Positions 23,718 through 33,040 of a DNA stretch of 64,000 nt are shown here, piece after piece; the first letter of the stretch is position 1, and the number at the start of each line of letters is the position of its first letter. Under the pieces are notes generated by a model. It did not search any database. It worked only from the letters and a program-made list of their open reading frames with translations, and was not told where the DNA came from. Location of the stretch: the NCBI RefSeq assembly GCF_016745425.1, contig NZ_JAERVK010000001.1:1-64000 (forward strand), read 5' to 3'. Made by a program: the position numbers and the translations under genes. The DNA comes from Candidatus Methylomicrobium oryzae (lineage in GTDB: Bacteria; Pseudomonadota; Gammaproteobacteria; Methylococcales; Methylomonadaceae).

Positions 23718-23813
23718 TCGATCGCGTGTTCCCGACGCGATCTACCTTCCCCATCCCTGGGGGCGTCGATCGCGTGTTCCCGACGCGATCTACCTCCCCC
23801 ATCCCTGGGGGCG
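23718..23813. repeat. Two tandem 48-bp repeats, each with an internal palindrome
   Basis: Units 23718-23765 and 23766-23813 are nearly identical (one T/C difference). Each contains GATCGCGT and ACGCGATC separated by 7 bases, so each can form a hairpin. They lie between cstA and the ybdD-like gene on the transcribed strand. They look like a repetitive extragenic palindrome family. Confidence 0.85.
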
Positions 23814-23837
23814 TACCTCCTGCATCCCTACAAGGCA

Positions 23838-25895
23838 TCAGTCCCGTACCCAGTTTTCGATCAGCCGGCTCGGACAGTGCGGCGCTTCGGATAGCGGCAG
23901 CGCCGGCCTGCCGGACAAATGCCGGAAGACGACTCTCAGCATGTCCAGTACGATCAGCCAGAGCAGCACCACAAAGCACAGCGTGATTGCCGCGTCCAGG
24001 TGCAGGTTGAAGATCAACTGCGGCGCGGTATGGGCTTTTTCCGGGGGCAGCAGGCCGCCTTCCAGTTTTGCGCTCAGGTCATTCGCGGCGGCGAAGAAGC
24101 CGATCCGGACGTCAGCACTGACCAATTTTTCCCAGGCCGCCGTCGAGGTGATCGTGACCAGCCAAGCCAGCGGTAAGCCGCTGATCCAGGCATGGCGGAG
24201 TTTGTTCGATTTGACCAGAATGCCGGTCGCGACACAGAGTGCGATCGCGGCGAGTATCTGGTTTGCAATTCCGAACAAAGGCCACAGGATGTTCACGCCG
24301 CCGTTCGGGTCGATCACTCCGATATAGAGGAAATAGCCCCAGCCGGCGACGACGATCGCACTGGTCAGCATCACCGAAGGCGTCCAGGAGGTTTCGCCGA
24401 GCTTCGGCCAGATATTGCCGAGCATGTCCTGCAGCATGAAGCGGCCGACGCGGGTGCCCGCATCGAGCGTGGTCAGGATGAAGATGGCTTCGAACATGAT
24501 CGCGAAGTGATACCAGAGGGCCAGGAAGCCGTCTCCGAACACGCGGCCGAAGAGGCTAGCCATCCCGACCGCCAGGGACGGCGCGCCGCCGGTGCGTGCG
24601 AACAGGCTCGCTTCGCCCATCTGCGCGGCCAGGGCCTGCATCTGTTCGACCGTCACCGGAAAGCCCCAGGAAGAAATCTTCGCGACCGCGGCGGCCTCCG
24701 CCCCGACTACGCCTGCCGGGCTGTTGATCGCGAAAAACACACCGGGATCGAGTACGGTCGCGGCGATCATCGCCATCATTGCGACAAATGATTCAAGCAG
24801 CATGCCGCCGTAACCGATCATCCGGATGTCGCGTTCGCTGGTCAAAAGTTTCGGCGTCGTGCCGGAGGAAATCAAGGCATGGAAGCCGGAAATTGCGCCG
24901 CAGGCGATCGTGATGAATACGAACGGAAACAGCTTGCCGCCGAAAATCGGGCCGGTGCCGTCGATGAACGGGGTGATCGCGGGCATCTTCACCTCAGGCC
25001 GCAGAATTACGATCGCGATCGCGAGCAGGGTAATCGTGCCGAGCTTGACGAAGGTGGACAGGTAATCGCGCGGCGCGAGCAGCAGCCAGACCGGAAACAC
25101 CGCAGCCGCGAAGCCGTAGGCAATCACGGCCCAGGCCAGGGTCAGCCCGTCATGATCGAACACCACGCGCCAGGTTTCGCTGCGGTCGACGAAGCCGCCG
25201 TAAGCGACCGAGGCGAGCAGCAAGGCCACGCCGAAGATCGACGCTTCGAGCACCCGGCCGGGACGGATGCTGCGCATGTAGAGCCCGACGATCATCGCGA
25301 TCGGAATCGTCGCGGCGACGGTCGAAGTTGCCCACGGGCTGTGCTTCATCGCATTCACGACCACCAGTCCGAGTACCGCGATCAGGATAATCATGATCGC
25401 GAAAGTCGCGATCAAAGCGGCGGTGCCTCCCAGCACGCCGAGCTCGTCGCGGGCCATCTGCCCGAGGCTGCGCGCGTTGCGCCGGGTCGAGAAAAACAAC
25501 GTGACCATGTCCTGCACGCAGCCGCCGAGCACTGCGCCGATCAATATCCAGAGCGTTCCGGGCAGGTAGCCGAATTGCGCCGCAAGCGTCGGGCCGACCA
25601 GCGGACCGGGACCGGCAATTGCCGCGAAGTGATGGCCGAACACGATCCACCGGTTCGTCGGCACGAAATCGCGGCCGTTGTCGAGGCGTTCGGCCGGAGT
25701 CGCGCGGGTTGGATCGACGGCCAGTACCTTGGCCGCAATCCAGGCCGCATAGAAGCGGTAGGCCAACGTGTAGACGCAGACCGCTGCGATGATGAACCAG
25801 AGCGAATTGATTGTTTCGCCGCGCTGCAGGGCGATGCCGCCGACCGCCGACGCACCGAGCCCTCCGACCAGTATCCAGAGTAGAATTTTAAGCAT
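23838..25895 (-). CDS. cstA: Carbon starvation protein CstA (peptide/pyruvate transporter)
   Basis: The 685-residue polytopic protein carries the CstA hallmarks: FVPTNRWIVFGHHFAAIAGP, GPLVGPTLAAQFGYLPGTLW, IACGAISGFHALISSGTTPK and GASLFGR-type loops, with about 16 membrane segments. CstA imports peptides, and in some bacteria pyruvate, during carbon limitation. The length matches the E. coli family member. The ybdD-like partner follows in the same direction. The C terminus (EAPHCPSRLIENWVRD) is soluble. No frameshift is seen. Confidence 0.95.
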   Translation of the reverse strand: MLKILLWILVGGLGASAVGGIALQRGETINSLWFIIAAVCVYTLAYRFYAAWIAAKVLAVDPTRATPAERLDNGRDFVPTNRWIVFGHHFAAIAGPGPLVGPTLAAQFGYLPGTLWILIGAVLGGCVQDMVTLFFSTRRNARSLGQMARDELGVLGGTAALIATFAIMIILIAVLGLVVVNAMKHSPWATSTVAATIPIAMIVGLYMRSIRPGRVLEASIFGVALLLASVAYGGFVDRSETWRVVFDHDGLTLAWAVIAYGFAAAVFPVWLLLAPRDYLSTFVKLGTITLLAIAIVILRPEVKMPAITPFIDGTGPIFGGKLFPFVFITIACGAISGFHALISSGTTPKLLTSERDIRMIGYGGMLLESFVAMMAMIAATVLDPGVFFAINSPAGVVGAEAAAVAKISSWGFPVTVEQMQALAAQMGEASLFARTGGAPSLAVGMASLFGRVFGDGFLALWYHFAIMFEAIFILTTLDAGTRVGRFMLQDMLGNIWPKLGETSWTPSVMLTSAIVVAGWGYFLYIGVIDPNGGVNILWPLFGIANQILAAIALCVATGILVKSNKLRHAWISGLPLAWLVTITSTAAWEKLVSADVRIGFFAAANDLSAKLEGGLLPPEKAHTAPQLIFNLHLDAAITLCFVVLLWLIVLDMLRVVFRHLSGRPALPLSEAPHCPSRLIENWVRD

Positions 25896-25948
25896 GACTT
25901 CGCCCGTGTCGAATTGAAAAGTAAAGTATGCCGGTTTCCCCGGCGCAG

Positions 25949-27343
25949 TTATACGCGATGGCTGTACTGCACAATCAGATTCTGCAGCGCGTCTGTATTC
26001 AACTGCTTCTTGTCGACTTTCAGGTAAGCCACCGCTTCTTCGGGATGCAGGGTCACGTCTTCAACGCCGTCGATTGCCAGTATCTCCTTTTCGAATTCGT
26101 CGAATTTTTGTAATTCGATCCGTTCCAGGGACAGCAGCAGATTGGTCCAATGCGGAGGCGTTTTCATCCCGAACGCGAGCAGCAGCCAAGTGGCTGCCAG
26201 CGCTGCACAGGCCATAAAGACGCCGCCGGCGCCGTAATGGCCGTAACACCAGCCGCCGGCCGCGCCGCCGATGCCGGCCCCCATGAATTGGCAGGTCGAG
26301 TAGATGCCCATCGCGGTGCCGCGCAGGTCGCCCGGCGCAGTTTTCGAAATCAGCGACGGCAGGGTGGCTTCGAGCAGATTGAAGCCGCTGAAGAACAGCA
26401 GCAGCAAACCGATTACCTGGAACAAGGAAGCATGGAACAGCGAAAGGCCCAGAAAGGCCAGGATCAAGACCGAAACGGCGCCGAGAAACACGCCTTTCAT
26501 TTTTTGTTTCTTTTCGGCCAGGATGATAAAAGGAATCATGAAGGCCAGCGACAGCACGAAAACCGGCAGGTACACCAGCCAGTGCCGAGCCGGGGGCAGG
26601 CCCGCATCGCGCATCAGGAGCGGCACGACCACGAAACTCGCAGTCATCACGAGGTGCAGGATGAAAATGCCGTAATCGAGCCGCAAGAGTTCGGGATGGG
26701 TGAGTACCTCGCTAAAATGGCTCGGAATCACCTGCGCTTCGCGGTGCTTTCTGGACAGCCGAGGATTCGGGACCAGCAGCAGAATGATCAGGATCGCCAG
26801 CAGTGCCAGCCCCGCAATCAGCCAGAAAATGCCGTGTACGCCGATGAATGAGGCGATCACGGGGCCTGCCGCAATCGCGACGCCGAAAGAAACGCCGATG
26901 CTCGCGCCGATCAGCGCCATCGCTTTGGTGCGGTGCACTTCCTGGGTCAGGTCGGCGACCAGTGCCATCACGGCGGCGGCGATCGCGCCGGAGCCCTGGA
27001 TCGCGCGTCCGATGATGATCCCGTAAATATCGGTCGACAGCGCGGCGATCACGCTGCCGGCAAAGAACAGCAGGAGGCCCGCGACGATCACTTTCTTGCG
27101 GCCGAAGCGGTCCGAGACCAGTCCGAACGGGATTTGCAAAACGGATTGCACGATGCCGTAGATGCCTATCGCCAGGCCGATCAGGGCTGGGGTAGTGCCC
27201 TCGATCTGCTCGGCAAACAGGGAAAGGACAGGCATGACCAAAAACAGGCCGAGCATCCGGAAGGCGTAAATGCTGGCCAGCGACCAAGTGGCGCGTCTTT
27301 CGGGCCGCGTCATCGGGCTGGCGATGTCCTGTATCGGGTTCAC
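25949..27343 (-). CDS. yajR: MFS transporter of the YajR type
   Basis: The 464-residue protein has 12 membrane segments with the MFS motif A GLVSDRFGRKKVIVAGLLLF and motif B region IIIGRAIQGSGAIAAAVMAL. A C-terminal ferredoxin-like domain (EKEILAIDGVEDVTLHPEEA, AYLKVDKKQLNTDALQNLI) matches the YAM domain of E. coli YajR. YajR is a proton-driven exporter with unknown natural substrate. The gene is alone, between cstA and purK, all on the minus strand. Confidence 0.85.
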   Translation of the reverse strand: MNPIQDIASPMTRPERRATWSLASIYAFRMLGLFLVMPVLSLFAEQIEGTTPALIGLAIGIYGIVQSVLQIPFGLVSDRFGRKKVIVAGLLLFFAGSVIAALSTDIYGIIIGRAIQGSGAIAAAVMALVADLTQEVHRTKAMALIGASIGVSFGVAIAAGPVIASFIGVHGIFWLIAGLALLAILIILLLVPNPRLSRKHREAQVIPSHFSEVLTHPELLRLDYGIFILHLVMTASFVVVPLLMRDAGLPPARHWLVYLPVFVLSLAFMIPFIILAEKKQKMKGVFLGAVSVLILAFLGLSLFHASLFQVIGLLLLFFSGFNLLEATLPSLISKTAPGDLRGTAMGIYSTCQFMGAGIGGAAGGWCYGHYGAGGVFMACAALAATWLLLAFGMKTPPHWTNLLLSLERIELQKFDEFEKEILAIDGVEDVTLHPEEAVAYLKVDKKQLNTDALQNLIVQYSHRV

Positions 27344-27539
27344 AACCGGAATCTCCTCATTATGTCTTGATAAGGTTTACCCTCGGTGCCGCCGTGCGTG
27401 GGGTGGCCGGGCGTTTTCCGGCGGGATTCGCCGGAAGGGGCTCGGCTCGGCGGGAGCGAGTGATTGTCATCGCACGGCTGTTCCCTTGCGCGCGCCGAGG
27501 GCGGGGGAGCGGGCCTGCGTTTATGTTAGAATTTGGAAT

Positions 27540-28634
27540 TCAGGAATCGTCGACGCGTTCCGCCAGGCCGCTCAGCTTTTTCAATTGCGCGGACAATTGC
27601 GCGCGCGATTCCGCCCGGATAGTCGCATGCGCGACCTTGCGGCCTTTGCGGGGCGCCTTGCCGTACAAATGCAGGTGGGCATGTTCGATCGCCAGAACTT
27701 CGGCCGTTTCCGGCAGGCCGCCGATGAAATTGACCATGGCCGGATGCCCGACAGGCCGGGTGGAGCCCAGCGGCAGCGACAGGATTGCACGCAAGTGGTT
27801 TTCGAACTGGCTGGTTTCGGCACCTTCGATGGTCCAGTGGCCGGAGTTGTGCACGCGCGGCGCGAACTCGTTTGCGACCAGCCGGCCGTCGATCTGGAAC
27901 AGTTCGAGCGCGAGCACGCCGGCATAATCCAGCCCTTCGAGCAGGCGTGTTACATAATCTTCCGCCTGCGCCTGCATCGGGTCGCCATCGCGGCATTCGG
28001 AAACGCGCAGGATGCCGCCTTTATGCAGGTTTTCCGACACGGGATAAAAGGCGATCTTGCCTTGCGGGCTGCGCGCGGCGATGATCGAGACTTCGCGCTC
28101 GAACGGTACGAACGCTTCGACGATGGCCGGGACGCCCGCCATGGATTCCCAAGCCTTTGGCAGGTCCTCAGGGGTTCTGACGAAGGCTTGACCCTTGCCG
28201 TCGTAGCCCATCCGCCGGCTTTTGACGATCGCAGGCCAGCCGATCGTTTCCATTGCCCGGGACAATTCGTCCAGACTCTCGATCGGCGCAAACTTCGGCG
28301 TCGGAATCCCGATCGAGTTGAAGTAGTTCTTTTCGACCAGCCGGTCCTGTGCGACCGCCAACGCATTCGGAGACGGATGCACTTCGGTATGGGTCGCCAG
28401 AAAATGCGCGACATCGGCCGGCACGTTTTCGAATTCGTAAGTCACCACATCCGACATTTCGGCCAGCCGGGCGAGCAGCGCCGGATCGTCGTAATCGCCG
28501 TGCAGATGTGTGCCGAGGGTATTGGCGCAGGCATCTTTCGCCGGGTCGAGAAAAATGAAGTCGACGCCCAGGGGATAGCCCGCCAGCGCGATCATGCGGG
28601 CCAGTTGGCCCGCGCCGAGGATGCCGACCTTCAT
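27540..28634 (-). CDS. purK: N5-carboxyaminoimidazole ribonucleotide synthase PurK
   Basis: The 364-residue ATP-grasp enzyme begins [20 protein letters not shown] and has [57 protein letters not shown] and [18 protein letters not shown]. It converts AIR, ATP and bicarbonate to N5-CAIR in purine synthesis. The start overlaps the purE stop (ATGA, 28631-28634), giving a coupled purE-purK operon transcribed leftward. A GC-rich hairpin (TTCCGGCG/CGCCGGAA) lies downstream near 27415. Confidence 0.97.
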   Translation of the reverse strand: MKVGILGAGQLARMIALAGYPLGVDFIFLDPAKDACANTLGTHLHGDYDDPALLARLAEMSDVVTYEFENVPADVAHFLATHTEVHPSPNALAVAQDRLVEKNYFNSIGIPTPKFAPIESLDELSRAMETIGWPAIVKSRRMGYDGKGQAFVRTPEDLPKAWESMAGVPAIVEAFVPFEREVSIIAARSPQGKIAFYPVSENLHKGGILRVSECRDGDPMQAQAEDYVTRLLEGLDYAGVLALELFQIDGRLVANEFAPRVHNSGHWTIEGAETSQFENHLRAILSLPLGSTRPVGHPAMVNFIGGLPETAEVLAIEHAHLHLYGKAPRKGRKVAHATIRAESRAQLSAQLKKLSGLAERVDDS

Positions 28635-29140
28635 AGGGAACCGCCTTCGCCGTTGCCGCGCGGATCCGAGCCGGCCAGGACCGATTCGGTTTGCTTTTGC
28701 CGATAGCCGCTCAACGCGGTACGGTAGACGTTGTGCTTGTTTCCGACGATCGAGGCGGCCAGCAGAGCGGCATTGATCGCGCCGGCCTTGCCGATCGCCA
28801 GCGTGCCGACCGGAATGCCGGCCGGCATCTGCACAATGGACAGCAAGGAATCCAGACCGTTCAGCGTTTTCGACTGCACCGGGACGCCTAACACCGGAAC
28901 CGCCGTTTTGGCGGCGGTCATGCCCGGCAGATGCGCGGCGCCGCCTGCGCCCGCGATGATCACTTCCAGGCCTTTGGTTTCGGCGGTTTCAGCATAATGG
29001 AACAGTTTGTCCGGCGTCCGATGCGCCGAGACGACCTCGACTTCGTGCGGAATGCCCAGTTCCTGCAGCGTTTCCGCGGCGAAGCGCATCGTTTCCCAGT
29101 CAGAGGTCGAGCCCATTATGATGCCAACCAGTGCTGTCAT
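28631..29140 (-). CDS. purE: N5-CAIR mutase PurE
   Basis: AGGAG precedes the ATG at 29140. The 169-residue protein has [36 protein letters not shown] and [20 protein letters not shown], all class I PurE signatures. It moves the carboxylate of N5-CAIR to give CAIR. The first gene of the purE-purK operon, it is coupled to purK through ATGA. An in-frame upstream extension to 29434 overlaps the tRNA and is not used. Confidence 0.97.
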   Translation of the reverse strand: MTALVGIIMGSTSDWETMRFAAETLQELGIPHEVEVVSAHRTPDKLFHYAETAETKGLEVIIAGAGGAAHLPGMTAAKTAVPVLGVPVQSKTLNGLDSLLSIVQMPAGIPVGTLAIGKAGAINAALLAASIVGNKHNVYRTALSGYRQKQTESVLAGSDPRGNGEGGSL

Positions 29141-29304
29141 GTCGTACTCCTGAAGATAAAAAGCGGGATGCGGCCAGCGCTCCCGGTCCGGTCGATAAAT
29201 TAAGAGGAAAATTATCGCATAAATACCGGGCGATGTAGCGTTTAAAGTGAAAAAGAACAGGAGGCCGGGAAGATGCGGAATCGGAGAGTCTGCCTTGCAA
29301 GAAC

Positions 29305-29382
29305 TGGCGTCCCCGGGGTGATTCGAACACCCAGTCGCCTTCTTAGGAGGAAGGTGCATTATCCAGCTTATGCTACGGGGAC
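29305..29382 (-). tRNA. tRNA-Arg (anticodon CCT)
   Basis: The minus strand folds as a tRNA with acceptor GTCCCCG/CGGGGAC, D-loop AGCTGGATA, anticodon stem CCTTC/GAAGG with loop CTCCTAA (anticodon CCT, reading AGG), a T-arm with GTTCGAATC, and encoded CCA. It sits upstream of purE in the same direction. Confidence 0.95.
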
Positions 29383-29611
29383 ATCGGACCATTCTAGCAA
29401 GACTGGCTCGCTTATAACAAGCCGACGACGACAACTAGCTCCCCAGCTATGGAGAAATATGTGTATACTCTTATACAGGAATAGTCGGGTTACATGTTTG
29501 CCGGGAGCCGGCTTTAGGGAAGAGCAAGCCGAACTTGTCTGATTCGAAAACTTCGTAATGCATCTCGGAAAATGCGATTGTGTCATGCAATACAATGATA
29601 GAGACGGTGGG

Positions 29612-31660
29612 ATGAAAGCTGAAAGCGGGCTTATTATGATCGAAATGGACAATAAACTTGAGCACATCAAGAAAGCAGCGAAAGCGATCCTCAAGAACGA
29701 GTCGCTGAATCTGCAACTGGTGCCGGCGATTGCAGTCAAACTGGTCAATTTGACTTACAATCCGGATGTGCGTATCGAGGCACTGGCGAAAATTATCGAA
29801 ACCGATCCCGCCCTGGCCGTGAAGGTTTTACAGACGATCAATTCTGCGGCTTTTTGCCTGCCCGCCAAAGTGACCTCGATCAGCCGTTCAGTGAATCTTT
29901 TGGGAGTGGATGAAGTTCGCCGGATCGCGTTGACCATGCTGCTGTTCAGTAAGATGATCCAGCGCAAATCCGATCAGTTCGATTGTCTGTTCTTTTGGCA
30001 GCACTGTCTGTTCGTCGCCGAGCTGAGTCGGCGGATTGCCTCCGCCCTGCAGTATCCCGACCCGGAAATGGTGTATGCGGCGGGGCTGCTGCACGATATC
30101 GGGAAGCTGGCCCTTGAAGTTCACGGCAAGCTGACTTACAGTCAGTTTATAGGTTCCCTGCATAACAGTTCCCACCCGCTGCTTGAAGAGGAAATGCATT
30201 TTTTCGGCATCACTCATGCCGAAATGGGGTTGGCGTTGTGCCTGGAATGGCAATTGCCAATGCCGATTACCGGAGTGGTTTCGCATCATCACGTATTGCC
30301 GGACCCCGGTTCGCCTTTTTATCCGTATCGGACCGAAATCGCGATCGTCGCCTTTGCCAACTATATTGCCTCGCTGCAGGGGATTTCCTCAACCAGTCAT
30401 ACCGGCCCGCCACAATTGTCTCCCCTGGTATTCGAGTGGCTGCCGGTCGATGAGCTCGAATTGGACGGCCTAATGGAAGAAACCGACAAAGCGATGCGCG
30501 CCGCACGCCAGTTTTACCGCATCGAATTTCCGGACACCAACCGCCTCAGGGCAAAACTCCTGCAGGCGAGCATCGCAATGAGCCGGAGTCATCACACTGC
30601 GGAGAAATCTGTTCCTCAGGCGGCCGTACGCAATATTTCGGGCAGTTTGACTGCGCCGCATCAAAGTCTGGAGCCGGCGGATTTCGTGCCCTGGACACTG
30701 GAATCGATCAGGCATGATTTCGATTTCGACCGCGTGCTCCTGTTCAGGATCGATCCGCAGCGTCGTAGTCTGGTCGCTTCCCATGCTTATCCGGAAGTTG
30801 GCGAAACGGGGCTGGAAATCGACATCGGCCGCGTATCGGGCAAATTGCTGCATTGTTTGCGCGAGAAGACGGCAGTGCTGATCCATGCTTCGCTCGAACC
30901 GGAAAATCCGTTGATCAGGCAGTTCGATGCGGCGGAGTTCATCGCGGTGCCGGTACTCAGCCACTACCGGCTCGCCGGGATCATTTACGCGGATTACGGG
31001 CTCAGCCGTAAACCGATAAATGCCCGGGTTCTTGAGGAGATCGTCGCGGTTGCCGCTCAATTGGGCGTCGCGCTGGCGAATGCCAAGCATTACGAAATGC
31101 AGAAGCATCAGGCGCAGCTGGACTCCCTGACCCGGATTTACAACAGGGGTATGCTCGAGTTCTCGTTGAGCCAGATTTGCCGTCGCCCTGCCGGGGAATT
31201 GCAAAACGTGGCGCTGGGTTTTGTCGATATCGACCGGTTCAAGCTGTTTAACGACCGGTGCGGGCATCAAAAAGGCGATGAAATCATCCGGCTGGTCGCC
31301 GACATGCTGAAGCGCCTGACCCGGCCCGGCGATTTGGTCGGCCGTTTCGGCGGCGAGGAATTTTTGTTCGTGCTGACCGATACCAACGAAAACGATGTGC
31401 GCGCTTATGCCGAGCGCATTCGTTCGGAAATCGAGCTCCGAGGGAAAACCATGAAGCCGAGGTTTCGGCAGTTGGATCTGACGGTGAGCATCGGGGTGGT
31501 GCTGTATCGGCCGAACTTCGGGAGTTATCACGAATTGATCGACGCTGCCGATCAGGCGATGTACCGCGCGAAAATGGCCGGCCGCAACCGTGTCGTTTTA
31601 TTCGACGACTTTCCGGCCGGCGATGGGATGGCGGCATGTTCGCCGAAACAGGAGGCATGA
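29612..31660 (+). CDS. HDOD-GAF-GGDEF signalling protein (probable diguanylate cyclase)
   Basis: The protein of about 682 residues has an HDOD domain (LVPAIAVKLVNLTYNPDVRI, VLQTINSAAFCLPAKVTSIS, AAGLLHDIGKLALEVHG, GVVSHHH). A GAF domain follows (FDFDRVLLFRIDPQRRSLVA, AVPVLSHYRLAGIIYADYG), then a GGDEF domain (DSLTRIYNRGMLEFSLSQI, VDIDRFKLFNDRCGHQKGDE, FGGEEF). GGEEF is an active-site variant, so c-di-GMP synthesis is likely. The HD-like LLHDIGK in an HDOD context usually lacks phosphodiesterase activity. Cytoplasmic. The start is uncertain; in-frame ATGs lie at 29558, 29636 and 29645. It is divergent from tRNA-Arg and purE. Confidence 0.85.
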   Translation: MKAESGLIMIEMDNKLEHIKKAAKAILKNESLNLQLVPAIAVKLVNLTYNPDVRIEALAKIIETDPALAVKVLQTINSAAFCLPAKVTSISRSVNLLGVDEVRRIALTMLLFSKMIQRKSDQFDCLFFWQHCLFVAELSRRIASALQYPDPEMVYAAGLLHDIGKLALEVHGKLTYSQFIGSLHNSSHPLLEEEMHFFGITHAEMGLALCLEWQLPMPITGVVSHHHVLPDPGSPFYPYRTEIAIVAFANYIASLQGISSTSHTGPPQLSPLVFEWLPVDELELDGLMEETDKAMRAARQFYRIEFPDTNRLRAKLLQASIAMSRSHHTAEKSVPQAAVRNISGSLTAPHQSLEPADFVPWTLESIRHDFDFDRVLLFRIDPQRRSLVASHAYPEVGETGLEIDIGRVSGKLLHCLREKTAVLIHASLEPENPLIRQFDAAEFIAVPVLSHYRLAGIIYADYGLSRKPINARVLEEIVAVAAQLGVALANAKHYEMQKHQAQLDSLTRIYNRGMLEFSLSQICRRPAGELQNVALGFVDIDRFKLFNDRCGHQKGDEIIRLVADMLKRLTRPGDLVGRFGGEEFLFVLTDTNENDVRAYAERIRSEIELRGKTMKPRFRQLDLTVSIGVVLYRPNFGSYHELIDAADQAMYRAKMAGRNRVVLFDDFPAGDGMAACSPKQEA

Positions 31661-31692
31661 GAGATACTTTCCGCTTCGCTGCCGGTAGACGC

Positions 31693-32391
31693 TCAGGCGG
31701 TTTCCAACGCGGCGCCGTTTTGGATCGCTTGTTTGATGAGTGCGGCCGCCTCGCCGTCCAGCTCGGCGGTTCTATGGTGCCGAGCGCATAAGGCGCCTCT
31801 GAAACCCAGGTAATCCGGTCCGTAACGCAATAGCGCGGGAATATCCTTCAAGCGCAGCGAGCCGGCGAGTCCGCAGAGCAGATGGCGGGCCCTGGCTTCC
31901 TCGACGAAGCGTCCGATTTCGGCGGGCGTCAGGATCTCGGGCAGCGAGCCCCGGCTTTTATCCATCGTATCCAGCATCACGCCTGCGAAGCCGGCCTGCT
32001 GCAAGGTCGGGATGAAAGCCGGATCGGGCGACGCGTCGCCGAACAGCACTGCAATCAAGGCATGCCCGCATTCTGCCAGTACCGTCAGGCGGTGTGCGAC
32101 GCCGGACCAATCCCCGCCCGGAAAGAAGCCGATCTTCACGTAATCGACCCCGGTTGCCGCTATTGCCTGGACCGCACCGAAGACCGGGTCCGGCAGCATC
32201 GGCAGGTCGCCGACCGTGGCGCTGACCGGGATTTTGCCCGCACACCAGGCGCGAATCCGGGCGACTTGTTCCGGGGGCAGCGCGCCGAGTGCGCCGGCGG
32301 CCGGCTGTTTCAGGTCGATAATATCGGCGCCCGCCCGATAGGCGAGTTGCGCCTCCGCGAGGCTGTTGACGCTGGCCAGCATTCGGGTCAT
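31693..32391 (-). CDS. mfnB: (5-formylfuran-3-yl)methyl phosphate synthase MfnB
   Basis: The 232-residue TIM-barrel protein has ADIIDLKQPAAGALGALPPE, in which Lys28 fits the Schiff-base lysine of MfnB, plus IPVSATVGDLPM, VDYVKIGFFPGGDW, GVMLDTMDKS and LCGLAGSLRLKDIPALL. MfnB condenses two glyceraldehyde 3-phosphates into the furan phosphate precursor of methanofuran. In aerobic methylotrophs this supplies the formyltransferase/hydrolase step of the tetrahydromethanopterin pathway. It overlaps the DUF447 gene (ATGA, 32388-32391), whose family also occurs with that pathway. Confidence 0.92.
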   Translation of the reverse strand: MTRMLASVNSLAEAQLAYRAGADIIDLKQPAAGALGALPPEQVARIRAWCAGKIPVSATVGDLPMLPDPVFGAVQAIAATGVDYVKIGFFPGGDWSGVAHRLTVLAECGHALIAVLFGDASPDPAFIPTLQQAGFAGVMLDTMDKSRGSLPEILTPAEIGRFVEEARARHLLCGLAGSLRLKDIPALLRYGPDYLGFRGALCARHHRTAELDGEAAALIKQAIQNGAALETA

Positions 32392-32957
32392 GAGCGGGGT
32401 TCTCCTTCGGCCTTAAACGATTCGATGTGCGCCATCAGCCAGTTCCAGGCTTCCAGTTCCCGGGGGCCGGCGGTTTTTTCGATGCCTATCCGCAGATAGC
32501 CGATCTCCCGCTCGATCCGTTCGAGCGGCAACCTGCTCAGGCGGCTGACCAGGATTGCCGCTTCGAGCACGGAATACTGGGCGCGGTTGAAACCTCTGAA
32601 CGGCGCATGATTGACTTCGGTTACCGGGCGGCAGAAAAATTTCGGGCGGATCGGATCTTCTTCGATCCGCACGATTTCGACCTCGGTGTGTGCAAGCGCC
32701 GAGGCCAGCACGTGGCCGGCAATCTTTTCCGCCGGTTTGAGCGGCCAGTCGCGCCGGCCGGTCAGGCAGCCAGCAAAGATGCGTACGTCGTCGCAATAAT
32801 TGATCACGGCCGTTTTTGTTGCGGCCAGATTGTCGAGCGTCGCGGAGGGATGGAAGGGCAATATCGCCAGTTCTTCGCCTTGCGCGTGAATGCCCATCGG
32901 CGCGATATGCGGTTTCCCTGCGCGATTTTGGGTTGTGACGATCGTTTCCAGAATCAT
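32388..32957 (-). CDS. DUF447 family protein of the tetrahydromethanopterin pathway
   Basis: The 189-residue protein (MILETIVTTQNRAGKPHIAP, ILPFHPSATLDNLAATKTAV, VINYCDDVRIFAGCLTGR, RGFNRAQYSVLEAAILVSRL) has the DUF447 flavin-reductase-like split-barrel layout followed by a helical tail. DUF447 genes cluster with methanofuran/tetrahydromethanopterin genes in methylotrophs and methanogens, but their reaction is not known. It is translationally coupled to mfnB and is the first gene of that two-gene operon. Confidence 0.85.
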   Translation of the reverse strand: MILETIVTTQNRAGKPHIAPMGIHAQGEELAILPFHPSATLDNLAATKTAVINYCDDVRIFAGCLTGRRDWPLKPAEKIAGHVLASALAHTEVEIVRIEEDPIRPKFFCRPVTEVNHAPFRGFNRAQYSVLEAAILVSRLSRLPLERIEREIGYLRIGIEKTAGPRELEAWNWLMAHIESFKAEGEPRS

Positions 32958-33040
32958 GAATCAATAAATCGATGCAAAGGGGGACCTATCCTAGAGCAAG
33001 ATCGGGTCCGAGTCATTAAAAATACGGAACAGGAGGCCGG

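Noticed and set aside
23718-23813. Possible CRISPR array
   Set aside because: The two 48-bp units are directly adjacent without unique spacers, and no cas gene is in the window.
24192-25883. Long plus-strand frames opposite cstA
   Set aside because: They are arginine/aspartate-rich shadows of a conserved membrane protein gene.
29558-29611. Upstream start for the HDOD-GAF-GGDEF gene
   Set aside because: The extra 18 residues are not homologous to HDOD proteins and no ribosome-binding site precedes the ATG at 29558. The choice among the later ATGs stays uncertain.
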